Source of the DNA: Actinacidiphila cocklensis
GTDB lineage: Bacteria > Actinomycetota > Actinomycetes > Streptomycetales > Streptomycetaceae
DNA length: 64,000 nt
Assembly: GCF_907177275.1 (NCBI RefSeq)
Contig: NZ_CAJSLV010000043.1
Location: 1 to 64,000, forward strand
Reading direction: 5' to 3'
Positions 41,701 to 49,809 of the stretch are shown here, one piece after another. A model generated the notes under the pieces. It saw only the letters and a program-made list of their open reading frames with translations. It had not been told where the DNA came from and ran no database searches. A program made the position numbers and the translations under genes. Positions within the stretch are counted from its first letter, which is position 1. The number at the start of each line of letters is the position of its first letter.

Positions 41701-42880
41701 TCGGGTCCGCCCGGACCAGCACGATCTTGCCGTGCAGGTCGCCGATCCGCGACCAGTCCGTGCCGTCGCCCCCGTCCACCAGGGGGGCGGTGACCGGTGC
41801 GAGGGGCGGGTTGGCCGACAGGGACAGCCGGGTGGTCTGCAGGAGCTCGGGGTGCGGCCCGGCCAGATACGCCGTCGGCAGCACGAGGTTGCTCGTCGAG
41901 GCGCCGACCGCGATGACCCCGTCGGCGGACGCCGGACTGATGACGGTGCTCGGGCCGGGACCGGCGTTCCCGGCGGCCGCCACCACGACAACGCCGGCGC
42001 GGGTGGCGGCCGTCGCGGCCAGGCCCACCGGATCGGTACCGTCGCCTGTGCCGCCCAGGCTCATGTTGATCACGTCGGCGCGGTGCGGGTTCGCCGGGTC
42101 GGCCGCCGCCTCGATGCCCGCGATGATGTCGGACTCCCAACCGGTGCCGTCGGCTGCCATGACCTTGTACGCGACGATGCTTGCGTCGGGGGCGACGCCG
42201 GTGATGCCGCCCTTCTCCGCGGCCCTGCCCGCGATGATCCCCGCGACATGGGTGCCGTGGCCGTTGTCGTCCATCGGGTCGGCGTCGCCGTTGGCGAAGT
42301 CGTAGCCCGCCACGACCTTGTGTCCGGGGCCGAATCCACCGCCGAGGTCGGGATGGGTGTAGTCGACGCCGGAGTCGATGACGGCGACCGTCACCCCCGC
42401 TCCACGGGTGGCCGTCCCCGCCGGGTCCTCGCGCTTCCACACGTCGGGCGCTCCGACGAGCGGAACGCTGACGTCGGTCTGCGCCTTCATCGGGGCGTCG
42501 GGCACGACGGCCGTGACGCCCGGCAGCGTGGACAGCCGGGCGACCTCGCCGGCGGGCACCGTCATCGCCACCGCGTCGACGAGGAGGTTGAAGGCGCGGA
42601 CCGACGCGGGGTGCAGACCGGCCTGCCGTGCCCTGCCGAGGAGGTCCTGCTGCCGCGAGGCCAGCGTTCTGCGTTGCGCGGCGACCGCGGGGGCATCGGC
42701 CGCCCGCACCCGGCCCCCGGGGACGGCGCCGACCGCGGCGGCCCCGGAGAGCTCCACGATCACCCGCTGTCCGGGCGCCGGGGGAACCGAGCCCGCGGCG
42801 GTCGGAATCCCGGCGAGGAGCCCTCCGGCAACGACGGCTGCCAGACCGGCGCTGAGCGATGTTCGACGAGTGAATGCCAT
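38738..42880 (-). CDS. Giant secreted subtilisin-like protease with Asp-box propeller
   Basis: 1380 residues. Signal peptide 1-30 (twin-Arg-like FTRRTSLSAGLAAVVAGGL). An inhibitor-like propeptide follows, to about 135. The S8 domain has Asp169 (VTVAVIDSGVDYTHPDLG), His208 (DDNGHGTHVAGIIAGR) and the Ser in SGTSMAAPHVAGAAVLL near residue 540. A protease-associated insert (LHGKIVLVRADPTVDLARQA) lies between His and Ser. After an Ig/fibronectin-like stretch, the C-terminal ~600 residues carry repeated Asp-boxes (TTDSGTTWTQ, STDAGDTWTG, SDDGGTTWEQ, RSTDNGQTWAN), a sialidase/sortilin-type propeller. Probably degrades proteins outside the cell, with the propeller binding substrate or glycans. Divergent from a TrmB/LuxR-like regulator 92 bases away. 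Confidence 0.9.
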   Translation of the reverse strand: MAFTRRTSLSAGLAAVVAGGLLAGIPTAAGSVPPAPGQRVIVELSGAAAVGAVPGGRVRAADAPAVAAQRRTLASRQQDLLGRARQAGLHPASVRAFNLLVDAVAMTVPAGEVARLSTLPGVTAVVPDAPMKAQTDVSVPLVGAPDVWKREDPAGTATRGAGVTVAVIDSGVDYTHPDLGGGFGPGHKVVAGYDFANGDADPMDDNGHGTHVAGIIAGRAAEKGGITGVAPDASIVAYKVMAADGTGWESDIIAGIEAAADPANPHRADVINMSLGGTGDGTDPVGLAATAATRAGVVVVAAAGNAGPGPSTVISPASADGVIAVGASTSNLVLPTAYLAGPHPELLQTTRLSLSANPPLAPVTAPLVDGGDGTDWSRIGDLHGKIVLVRADPTVDLARQAEQRGAFALLVGPPAGSGGGPQFTAAEPGVATVSADAPGIEDSGDSQRMDKIVLMGVDDGQCAELSARLASGRTSVTVRGTDATDQIASFSSRGPSQRLELKPDLVAPGVEIRSTVPKGLYAPGEYRMSGTSMAAPHVAGAAVLLRQLHPGESPEDVKSALVGTAKPLDGVAPTTAGSGRLDVSAAAGAVVTAEPATLSFGLADLSRQTIGGTRTVTLHNTGTRRLAATLTAGGAATINPGRLDIAPGGTATATVTLKAARPAAAAEVSGHVTVTPDLGPAITVPYLLVARPMLVQATPDPSDGHSTVFVGSPVPLGAPPAIVVTPPHGKAVTVPAVADSGTSYEAAVTVGAPGAYRVSVSGIATTGQHLVGSAFFEVTPQDSRSDRWEPVGPNSEAGELTIAPSAPREAVVTQSGKAGPWLTTDSGTTWTQLNRLPVSGGSGAVVIDAKRADRWWYAVSGGSVTQGTVLRTQDRGRTWTALAVPNTRISALVADDKTRALIAVTDGGLLVSTDAGDTWTGYPTGVPGDVRWAAVGGNDLYLANQDGVWVRPGIVSGTPGAVRQVYRSSGGIRALTADGSAVVAYDQQTGVVGSYDHGGTWSTLLAQPWIGDGLRISGGDVFLAAAGESWLGRNEGRVWSPIPNPAASAIPLDYDRWADGSFTIAEQTAGLYRGTAAGYRRIGVQGGTVHDLAVTGNTLLAGTPYGVQRAQLPVGAAEWGASGNEGRFGETVRLVAVSPKNPKVVWKVREGSGDGTFYIYRSDDGGTTWEQKALFQENPTSLTIDPADPDRVLVGYTTLDDAGLFATADNGSTWKALHHDAFFDAVAGDPHDPLRLWLGNTSGLYRSDDGGATVTKVADGAVSALAIDGSRLLVGGDGVRVSSDGGRSFRTADTGGLPTSVSDIIRVGGALYAATTSSLVNNLPRGGRGVLRSTDNGQTWANISNGLQNLNATTLAASPDGGYLYVGTVAGGLHRLKLRH

Positions 42881-42972
42881 GGGCAGCAGTAGTACGTGCA
42901 GCGGTCTGACCACGGCAATGTTTCTCCGTGGCCCGTTGATGCCAGTGGCACACGTGGGCCAGAATTCGGCCG

Positions 42973-43920
42973 GTGATCACCGAACTGACCGCCGCGGGCA
43001 TCGACCCGTTCGACGAGGGCGTCTATCGCGCGATCCTCGCCCGGCACACCGCGCGCCCCGCAGAACTCGCCGCCGACCTCGGCCACTCCCCGGATCGGAT
43101 CGCCCGCGCGCTGGACCGGTTGCGCGACCACGGGCTGGTCGGCCGGCTCGCCGGGCCCCGCCGCCGCTACGCAGCGATCGAGCCGCGGGCGGCGATGGAG
43201 GCACTGATCAGAGCCAGGACGGCCGAGCTGGACCGGGTCAGGAGCGCGGCGACCGAACTGTCCCTGCTGTTCGCCGGGGCGCAGGAAGGCGCCACCGACG
43301 ACGTCGAGATCGTCACCGGCAGCGAAGCGCTGGGCCGCTGGTTCGTACGCCTGCAGCAGCAGGCCTGCAAGGAGGTCATCGCCCTCGACCGGCCGCCGTA
43401 CGCGCTGACCACCTCCAACCCGGTGGAGATCGCCGCACTGGCTCGCGGCGTGGAATACCGCTCGGTCTACGCCCCTGAGGCGCTGCAGTGGCCGGGCGTC
43501 CTCGGTGACATCCGCGAGCTGATCGGCCACGGCGAACAGGCACGGGTGCTGCCGGGGTTGCGGGTCAAACTCGCCATCGCCGACCGCCGGCTCGCCCTGA
43601 TGCCGCTGTCGCTCGACCTCAGCGACGTACGGGCCGCGGTCATCCACCCCTCCACCCTGCTCGACGCGCTCGTCGACTACTGGAAGATGTGCTGGCGGCA
43701 GGCCACTCCGCTGGACTCCCCCGCCGAGGACCCGCTCGACGAGGAGGACAGGCAGTTGCTGACCCTCCTGGTCAGCGGCCTCAAGGACGAGGCGATAGCC
43801 CGTCAGCTCGGCTTGTCGATCCGCACCATGAGGCGCCGGATGAGCCGCCTGCTGGCGTTGCTCGGCGCGGCCAACCGCTTCCAGGCCGGAGTCATCGCGG
43901 CCCGCAGCGGCTGGCTGTGA
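42973..43920 (+). CDS. TrmB-like/LuxR helix-turn-helix regulator
   Basis: 315 residues. The N-terminal winged helix resembles TrmB (YRAILARHTARPAELAADLG; DRIARALDRLRDHGLVGRL). The middle is a phospholipase-D-like ligand domain (ACKEVIALDRPPYALTTSNP). The C-terminus is a LuxR-type helix-turn-helix (EEDRQLLTLLVSGLKDEAIA; RQLGLSIRTMRRRMSRLLAL). Having two DNA-binding ends is typical of this Streptomyces family. GTG start, divergent from the subtilisin-like protease. A paralogue (44126-45112) is divergent from the second giant protease, so each probably controls its own protease gene. Confidence 0.85.
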   Translation: MITELTAAGIDPFDEGVYRAILARHTARPAELAADLGHSPDRIARALDRLRDHGLVGRLAGPRRRYAAIEPRAAMEALIRARTAELDRVRSAATELSLLFAGAQEGATDDVEIVTGSEALGRWFVRLQQQACKEVIALDRPPYALTTSNPVEIAALARGVEYRSVYAPEALQWPGVLGDIRELIGHGEQARVLPGLRVKLAIADRRLALMPLSLDLSDVRAAVIHPSTLLDALVDYWKMCWRQATPLDSPAEDPLDEEDRQLLTLLVSGLKDEAIARQLGLSIRTMRRRMSRLLALLGAANRFQAGVIAARSGWL

Positions 43921-43932
43921 CTCCGCGCGCCG

Positions 43933-43972
43933 CCTTCCGGTCCGGCGACTCGCGCGGCCGGCGAGCGGAAGG
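43933..43972. terminator. Hairpin between convergent regulator genes
   Basis: An interrupted stem (CCTTCCG with CGGAAGG, inner CCGGC with GCCGG) 12 bases after the stop of the regulator at 42973. The rest of the ~205-base gap has no gene. Confidence 0.5.
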
Positions 43973-44125
43973 GGGCGGGTCGAGGATCGCCTGTCGAGGC
44001 CGTTGCGTGCGGCCGGGTGACGCAGCCTGGGATCACGGTCCTTGGGCTCCGGCGGTGACCTGGCTCGCGTCGAAGGCGTCGTCACCGGCACCGGCACCGG
44101 GAGCGGTCCGCACCGTCCTCGGCCG

Positions 44126-45112
44126 TCACAGCCAGCCGCGACGGACGGCCTGCGCGCCGGCCTGGAAGCGGCTCGTCGCACCCAGGCGAGCAGTCAGCTC
44201 GTTGATACGCCGGCGCAGTGTGCGCTCGCTGATGCCGAGCTGGCGCAGGATCGCCTCGTCCTTCAGCCCGGCGTTGAGCAGGTGCAGGAGGGATCGGTCC
44301 GCGGGCAGCAGGTCCGGGTGGCCCTCGTTGGCCGTCGTCGTCCCGCCTGTCCCGGAGAACACCGGGACCGCCTGTGCCCAGTGCGCCTCGAACAGCTCCC
44401 GCAGCGCGTCGCACAGCCGGGATCGCCGGACGAGTGCCGCCGAGGTGCGGATGCCCTCGGCGCTCGCGGTCAGCGGGATCACGGCCTCACGGTCGTCGAC
44501 GAGCACCATCTTCAGCGGCACCCGGGGCGCCACCCTGGCCTGCTCGCCCAGGGACACCAGGGAGCGCAGCCGATCCGCGCGGTCCGGGATCGCGAGCACC
44601 TCGGTCGAGTAGACCGCGCGGACGCTGATGCCGCGCCCCAGCAGGTCCTGCTCGGCGCTGGACGCGGTGTGGTCGACCGTGACGTAGGGCGGGGTGTCGA
44701 AGGCGAGGACCTCCTGCTGTGCCCCGGCCATCAGCTCGGTCAGGTGTGCCGTGATCGCGATGGGCCCCTCGATGACCTCGACCAGGCGGTGCGGATCGGT
44801 CCGCAGCATCCGCTCGTGGAAGTCGGCGGCGTAGGTCTCCAACGCCGCGGTGGTGCGGTCCAGTTCGGCACGCCGCGTCCGGATCATCGCGGCCAGGCCC
44901 AGGCGTGGGTCCACCGCGCTCCAGCGCAGCGGGCGGCCGGGCGCGAGCTCGGCCAGTCCGGCCTCCGTCAAGGTCTCCAGGATCCGGCGTACCCCGGCCG
45001 CGGACACGTCGGACACATGGTCGGCGACTTCCTGAAGGGTCAGTGGGGGCTGGACGACCAGCATCCGATAGACCCGCTCGCTCGCCTCGTCCAGCCCGAC
45101 GGACTCCAGCAT
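44126..45112 (-). CDS. TrmB-like/LuxR helix-turn-helix regulator
   Basis: 328 residues and the same design as the regulator at 42973. N-terminal winged helix: GLDEASERVYRMLVVQPPLT; LQEVADHVSDVSAAGVRRIL. Middle sensor domain: GAQQEVLAFDTPPYVTVDHT. C-terminal LuxR-type helix-turn-helix: ADRSLLHLLNAGLKDEAILR; QLGISERTLRRRINELTARL. Both proteins end in an almost identical tail (SRFQAGAQAVRRGWL here, NRFQAGVIAARSGWL there). Divergent from the sedolisin gene with 200 bases between starts. It is the likely local regulator of that protease. Confidence 0.87.
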   Translation of the reverse strand: MLESVGLDEASERVYRMLVVQPPLTLQEVADHVSDVSAAGVRRILETLTEAGLAELAPGRPLRWSAVDPRLGLAAMIRTRRAELDRTTAALETYAADFHERMLRTDPHRLVEVIEGPIAITAHLTELMAGAQQEVLAFDTPPYVTVDHTASSAEQDLLGRGISVRAVYSTEVLAIPDRADRLRSLVSLGEQARVAPRVPLKMVLVDDREAVIPLTASAEGIRTSAALVRRSRLCDALRELFEAHWAQAVPVFSGTGGTTTANEGHPDLLPADRSLLHLLNAGLKDEAILRQLGISERTLRRRINELTARLGATSRFQAGAQAVRRGWL

Positions 45113-45314
45113 GGCGCCCTCCTCTCATCGTGGGAATGCTGGCACGGGCGCAGCCTAACCGTCTTGGCCGATACCGGCAGCTGCCGGAATCGGCCACCGT
45201 TGCTTCTGCCGGACGGCCCTCACCGATGCCAGAGTGCTGCCACTCCCCCGTGCGGCGACAACCTCTGGACCAGGCAGAGTCGTCGCACCCGATGACGGAA
45301 GCGACGGACAGCCG

Positions 45315-48300
45315 ATGAGACGAAGTAGGGGCATACGCTCCAGCACAGTGGCAACTGTGCTGGCAGTCGGCGCGGCCCTGCTGGCGATGCCCGCAGCCCA
45401 TGCGGACACTTCGCAGAACCACAAGGAGCTGCGCCTCGACGCGGGCTCCCTCGCGAAGCTGAGCAAGCGGTTCGAGAACCGCATCGACGGGACGTCGGCG
45501 CAGGTGGCCTCCCAGGAGCACAGCGGCTCGGCCGCGCTGCCCCCCTCGGCCGCACCATCCGCCGCCGGCCGCGGCAGCGCCGCCGCACCCGCACCCGCAT
45601 CCCCGTCCGCTTCCGCGTCCACCGCCACGACGTTGCAGCAGACCGGCCAGGCGGAGACGGCACGCGGCTACGCGGTGACCACGGCCCTGCCGGGCACCGG
45701 CGACTGGGTCGCCGTCTTCAGTGGCGGCACCATCACCCGGTACGACGCCAAGGGCAAGCAGGTCTGGGACCGTACGGCGACCTCGTTGTACACGGACTGG
45801 AAGGTCTCGCCGACCAACTGGTACCAGCCGAACCCGTACGTGCCGAACCTCTACGAGGGTTACGACCCGTACCAGATGTCGTCGACGGGCCGGCACCCGT
45901 ACGTGACCGGCGACTTCAACCACGACGGCACCGACGACATCGCCGTCGCCTACGCGGTGGCGGACTACCCGTTCCGTCCGTTCACCTCGCCCGGCTCCGA
46001 CCTGGACTACGGCACCTTCGTCACCGTGCTGGACGGGGGCACCGGGAAGACCACCTGGAGCAAGCTGGTCCCCGGCTCGGTCGGCAACATGCTGGCCCAG
46101 GACGGCAAGCTGATCGTCGCCAACTCCACCGGCCCCAGCTGGACGTACGACCCGACCCCCGAGCAGGGGGACAGCCGCAGCAACCTCACCGCGTACAGCT
46201 TCGCTCCCGCCGCGGGCGGAAAGCTGACCGGGACAGCCGCCTGGACCTACTCCACGCGGGCGCCGTGGGCGAACTGGGGCGACCTGGAGTCGCTGGACAG
46301 CGGGCGGATCGCCGCGTCCTGGTCCGACACGCCGATGGGTCTGGGCAGTCCGCGTCCGCCCGCCGGGCACGTCCTGGTCATCGATCCCTCGAACGGCCGG
46401 GTCGCGACCGACACCAGGACTCCGGGCTATCCCCGGATGGTGGCGCAGGACCCGCAGACCGGCCGCGTCCTGGTCGTCGAGCAGAACGACCCCTTCGACA
46501 GCGTGCGCTGGGACCTCACCTCCATCGACCCGCGCAGCGGGACCCGTTCGGTGATCGCCTCCCGCGAGGGCACCATCCCGGAGGACTTCCAGGTCGTCCC
46601 GGACCCGCACGGCCATGAGGTGCGCTACGCGGTCGCCGAACTCGGCATCAACGCGGACCTGACCGACGGGCAGAGCACCGTCTCCGGTTGGGACGACCGC
46701 GGCAGGACCGTCTGGTCGCAGACCACCGCCTCCACGGTCGGCGGCCCCAACGCGCCGGTTCTGGCCCTGCAGTACGACACCCACGGCAGCGGCGAGGTCG
46801 TCGCCTCGGTCTCCGACCCCGCCAACGACTCCGCCACGCTGCAGAACGGCCCGGAGCACACCCAGGTCCTCGGCTTCGACGCGCAGAGCGGATCTGTCGA
46901 CTGGAAGCAGGAGGGCTCCGTCTCCGGCGACCAGCTCACCCCCTACCAGGGGCGCCTGCTGACCGTCGGCTACGACAGCACCGCCTACTTCTTCGACCCG
47001 GAGAAGGGCCTGCCCCAGCCGCTGCCGCTGTTCGCCGACCCCTACGCCGCGGTCGCCGCGGACGTGAACGGCGACCACGTCAAGGACCTGGTGGTCGGCG
47101 GCCAGAGCCGCGGCGTCTTCGCCCTCGACGGCCGGACGCTGAAGAACGCGAAGCCGGCCCTGCTGTGGCAGGCGACCGTCGGCGGTTCCGTGCACCAGCT
47201 GACGACCGGCGCCTTCGCAGACCGGAACGGACACCCCACCGCCTCGGTGGTGGCCGCCACCGGCACCGGATTCTCCGTCCTCGACCTGCGCACGGGAGCG
47301 GTCCGCAGCAACGTGCCCACAGGGAAGGGCTACACCGGCTCGGTCACCGTCACCCCCGACGGCCACGGCGACTCCCAGATCGTGGTCCCGAACACCACCC
47401 TGACCGCCTACTCCGCCGACGGCACCCCCAACTGGACCTACACCCCGACCGGTACCGCCGGGAAGTCCCTGGTCTTCTCCACCGTCACCACCGACTCCGC
47501 CGGCCACCTGCTGCTGGAGTACGGCGGCAGCTACCCGGAGACCGGCACGCCTGCGGTCTCCGACCCGGCCCCCACCGCGGTCAGCCTGGACCCGGCGACG
47601 GGTACCCCGCTCTGGGCCACGCCGACCAGCGACCCGGGCGCCGGCTGGGTGGCCCCCGGCGACAGTGTCTACGCCGACCCGGCAGTGCCCGGTGCGGACG
47701 GTCACGCCGCGGCGTTCGCCTTCCGCGGGCAGTCCTCGGCCAACACGCACCTCATCGAGTTCCTGGACACCCGCACGGGCGCCGTCGCCTCCCACTACGA
47801 GAGCCCCGGCTCCATCGGATTCGAGTCCTTCACCGCCTCCCGGCAGAGCGGGCTTGTCGAGACCCGGCAGTTCAACGCCACCGTCTATCCCACGGACGGC
47901 AGCGCGCCCTACCCGTTCACCGACTACCTCAACGCCCACAACGGCGTGTTCACCCACAGCAGCAAGGGCACCGAAGGGTTCGTGACCGCGGAGGAGGGCC
48001 TGCTGACCTACCCCAGCCCCGTGCCGAACACCGACAACGTCGTCATCGGTGAGAACGACTTCGCTCTGGGCGCCAATGCGGTCACGACGGCCGAGCTCGG
48101 CAACGGCACAGCTGACGACGTGATCGGGCTCGCCTTCGACTGGCGCGGCTTCGACCTGGCAGTCCAGGCGGTCGGCGGCGGGGGTTTCGCCAGCGACGCC
48201 TTCCCGCACGGCCTGACCACCTACCAGCTCACCGACACGCCGGGCACCGCTGCCGGGACCTCCCCGTCCGCGGCAGCCACGCCGACCGCCGACGGCCCCG

Positions 48301-49472
48301 CGAGCCCCCTGCCGGGCACCGGCATGCCGGTCGCCACCACCGCGTTCCCGGTCCAGGTGAAGGCCACGCTCCCGGCGGCGAAGGTGCACAGCGACGCAGC
48401 GGACAACGACGCCGAGACGACGCGCGGCTACAGCCCGCAGCAGATCCAGGCACGCCTGGGCCTCAAGGGTGACGGCACCGGCCAGACCGTGGCCATCGTC
48501 GACGCCTTCGACTACCCGACGGCCGAGGCGGACCTGAACCACTTCGCCACCCACTTCGACCTGCCGCCCACCTGCGACACGGTGGACGCCGGCGCGGACT
48601 GCTTCGACTTCCAGCAGGTCTACGCCGACGGCAGCCGGCCGGCCGGCAACACCGGCTGGAACGAGGAGGCGGCGCTGGACATCGAGTGGGTGCACTCGGT
48701 CGCCCCGCACGCGAAGATCGTCCTCGTCGAGTCGGCCGACGCGTCGATGGCGGCCCTGGAGCGCGCCGACGACGCAGCCGCGGCGCTGCACCCCGCGGCG
48801 GTCAGCAACAGCTGGGGCTCGGGCGAGTTCTCCGAGGAGGGCTTCTACGACGGCCACTGCAAGCTCGCCGACTCGGTCTGCGTGCAGTCCACCGGCGACG
48901 CCGGCTACCCCTCGGGGTACTCGGCGACCAACCCCTACGTCCTGGCCATCGGCGGCACCAGCCTCCAGCTCGACGCGGCCGGCAACACCACCGACGAGAC
49001 GGCGTGGCGCTCGACGGGCGGCGGCCTGAGCTACTTCGAGCCGCGACCGGCATACCAGGACGGCGTCCAGACCTCGCCGCTCCGGGCCACACCGGACGTC
49101 AGCATGGTCGCCGACCCCGCGACCGGCGTGCCGGTGTACGTGACGATGACGACCGTCACCGGCACACAGCGCTCCGTGTGGGTCGAGGTCGGCGGCACCA
49201 GCCTGGCGGCGCCGATCTGGGGCGCCGTCATCGCCTCCGCCGACCAGCTGCGGGCGGCGGCGGGCAAGCCGCACCTGGCCTCGGCGGGTCCTGACGGCGA
49301 CACCGCACACGCGGACGTCTACGCCCTCGGCAGCGACCACCTGCGTGACATCACCTCCGGCGCCAACGGCGCCTGCGGTGCGGAGTGCACCGCGGGACCC
49401 GGCTACGACACCGTCACCGGCCTCGGCTCTCCGACCACCGGAGTGGACACGGCCCTTGCCGCGATGAAGTAA
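45315..49472 (+). CDS. Giant secreted sedolisin (S53) protease with beta-propeller N-terminus
   Basis: 1385 residues. Signal peptide about 1-31 (VATVLAVGAALLAMPAAHA). Residues ~110-990 form a long repeat region of PQQ/FG-GAP character (TGDFNHDGTDDIAVAYAV; VAADVNGDHVKDLVVGG), which builds calcium-binding propellers. The C-terminal ~340 residues are sedolisin-like: catalytic Glu and Asp in NEEAALDIEW near residues 1117-1121, the SNSWGSGE and STGDAGYPSG regions, and the nucleophile Ser in GGTSLAAPIWG near 1296. Sedolisins are acid-active serine-carboxyl peptidases, normally with an N-terminal propeptide; here a propeller takes that place. A perfect 19-base terminator follows. Transcribed away from its presumed regulator. 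Confidence 0.88.
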   Translation: MRRSRGIRSSTVATVLAVGAALLAMPAAHADTSQNHKELRLDAGSLAKLSKRFENRIDGTSAQVASQEHSGSAALPPSAAPSAAGRGSAAAPAPASPSASASTATTLQQTGQAETARGYAVTTALPGTGDWVAVFSGGTITRYDAKGKQVWDRTATSLYTDWKVSPTNWYQPNPYVPNLYEGYDPYQMSSTGRHPYVTGDFNHDGTDDIAVAYAVADYPFRPFTSPGSDLDYGTFVTVLDGGTGKTTWSKLVPGSVGNMLAQDGKLIVANSTGPSWTYDPTPEQGDSRSNLTAYSFAPAAGGKLTGTAAWTYSTRAPWANWGDLESLDSGRIAASWSDTPMGLGSPRPPAGHVLVIDPSNGRVATDTRTPGYPRMVAQDPQTGRVLVVEQNDPFDSVRWDLTSIDPRSGTRSVIASREGTIPEDFQVVPDPHGHEVRYAVAELGINADLTDGQSTVSGWDDRGRTVWSQTTASTVGGPNAPVLALQYDTHGSGEVVASVSDPANDSATLQNGPEHTQVLGFDAQSGSVDWKQEGSVSGDQLTPYQGRLLTVGYDSTAYFFDPEKGLPQPLPLFADPYAAVAADVNGDHVKDLVVGGQSRGVFALDGRTLKNAKPALLWQATVGGSVHQLTTGAFADRNGHPTASVVAATGTGFSVLDLRTGAVRSNVPTGKGYTGSVTVTPDGHGDSQIVVPNTTLTAYSADGTPNWTYTPTGTAGKSLVFSTVTTDSAGHLLLEYGGSYPETGTPAVSDPAPTAVSLDPATGTPLWATPTSDPGAGWVAPGDSVYADPAVPGADGHAAAFAFRGQSSANTHLIEFLDTRTGAVASHYESPGSIGFESFTASRQSGLVETRQFNATVYPTDGSAPYPFTDYLNAHNGVFTHSSKGTEGFVTAEEGLLTYPSPVPNTDNVVIGENDFALGANAVTTAELGNGTADDVIGLAFDWRGFDLAVQAVGGGGFASDAFPHGLTTYQLTDTPGTAAGTSPSAAATPTADGPASPLPGTGMPVATTAFPVQVKATLPAAKVHSDAADNDAETTRGYSPQQIQARLGLKGDGTGQTVAIVDAFDYPTAEADLNHFATHFDLPPTCDTVDAGADCFDFQQVYADGSRPAGNTGWNEEAALDIEWVHSVAPHAKIVLVESADASMAALERADDAAAALHPAAVSNSWGSGEFSEEGFYDGHCKLADSVCVQSTGDAGYPSGYSATNPYVLAIGGTSLQLDAAGNTTDETAWRSTGGGLSYFEPRPAYQDGVQTSPLRATPDVSMVADPATGVPVYVTMTTVTGTQRSVWVEVGGTSLAAPIWGAVIASADQLRAAAGKPHLASAGPDGDTAHADVYALGSDHLRDITSGANGACGAECTAGPGYDTVTGLGSPTTGVDTALAAMK

Positions 49473-49484
49473 CCGGCAACCACA

Positions 49485-49526
49485 CCCGGAGGGGCCTGGC
49501 ATCAGCAGATGCCAGGCCCCTCCGGG
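49485..49526 (+). terminator. Perfect 19-bp terminator stem of the sedolisin gene
   Basis: Arms of 19 bases around the loop AGCA, 12 bases after the stop codon. Very stable, no T run. Confidence 0.85.
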
Positions 49527-49570
49527 CATACCGGCGGGCCGAGGGAACGGCCTCTGAACTGCAAGAACAC

Positions 49571-49614
49571 CGTCGGGACGACAGGATTTGAACCTGCGAC
49601 CCCTTGACCCCCAG
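49571..49614 (-). tRNA. 3' part of a tRNA-Pro gene (probable att scar)
   Basis: On the minus strand this reads as the right half of tRNA-Pro: the anticodon loop CTGGGGG, the 3' anticodon stem TCAAG, the variable loop, the T arm GCAGGTTCAAATCCTGT and the acceptor strand CGTCCCGA. The sequence upstream does not supply the matching left half (no D arm, no complementary CTTGA or CGGGACG). So this is not a working tRNA but a segment such as integrative elements leave when they recombine into the 3' end of a tRNA gene. No integrase gene is adjacent. The remainder of the 49527-49809 gap has no gene. Confidence 0.75.
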
Positions 49615-49809
49615 CGGTCGAAATCAACTGCGTCTGCCGTTCACCCGTCCAATTACCCAGGTCAGGGCCTGCCTCGTCCAACCCGCGTGACACCTGCCAC
49701 CGCCTCATGACGCACAGTCCGTGAGAGCTCCGTGAGAAGCGCGAGCCGCTGCCCTGGCCATCGGCCAGAGCCAGCACCTGGCCGGAGCGCCGTGCCCCTG
49801 CGATTCCCC

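Noticed and set aside
44487-49529. A 1680-codon open frame on the minus strand
   Set aside because: Antisense to the sedolisin gene, with a composition of mirrored GC-rich codons (Val/Gly/Arg/Asp) and no recognisable domain; the plus-strand frame has signal peptide, catalytic motifs and a terminator.
49571-49660. An intact tRNA-Pro gene
   Set aside because: The 5' half (acceptor strand, D arm, 5' anticodon stem) cannot be found next to the 3' half, so it is reported as a remnant.
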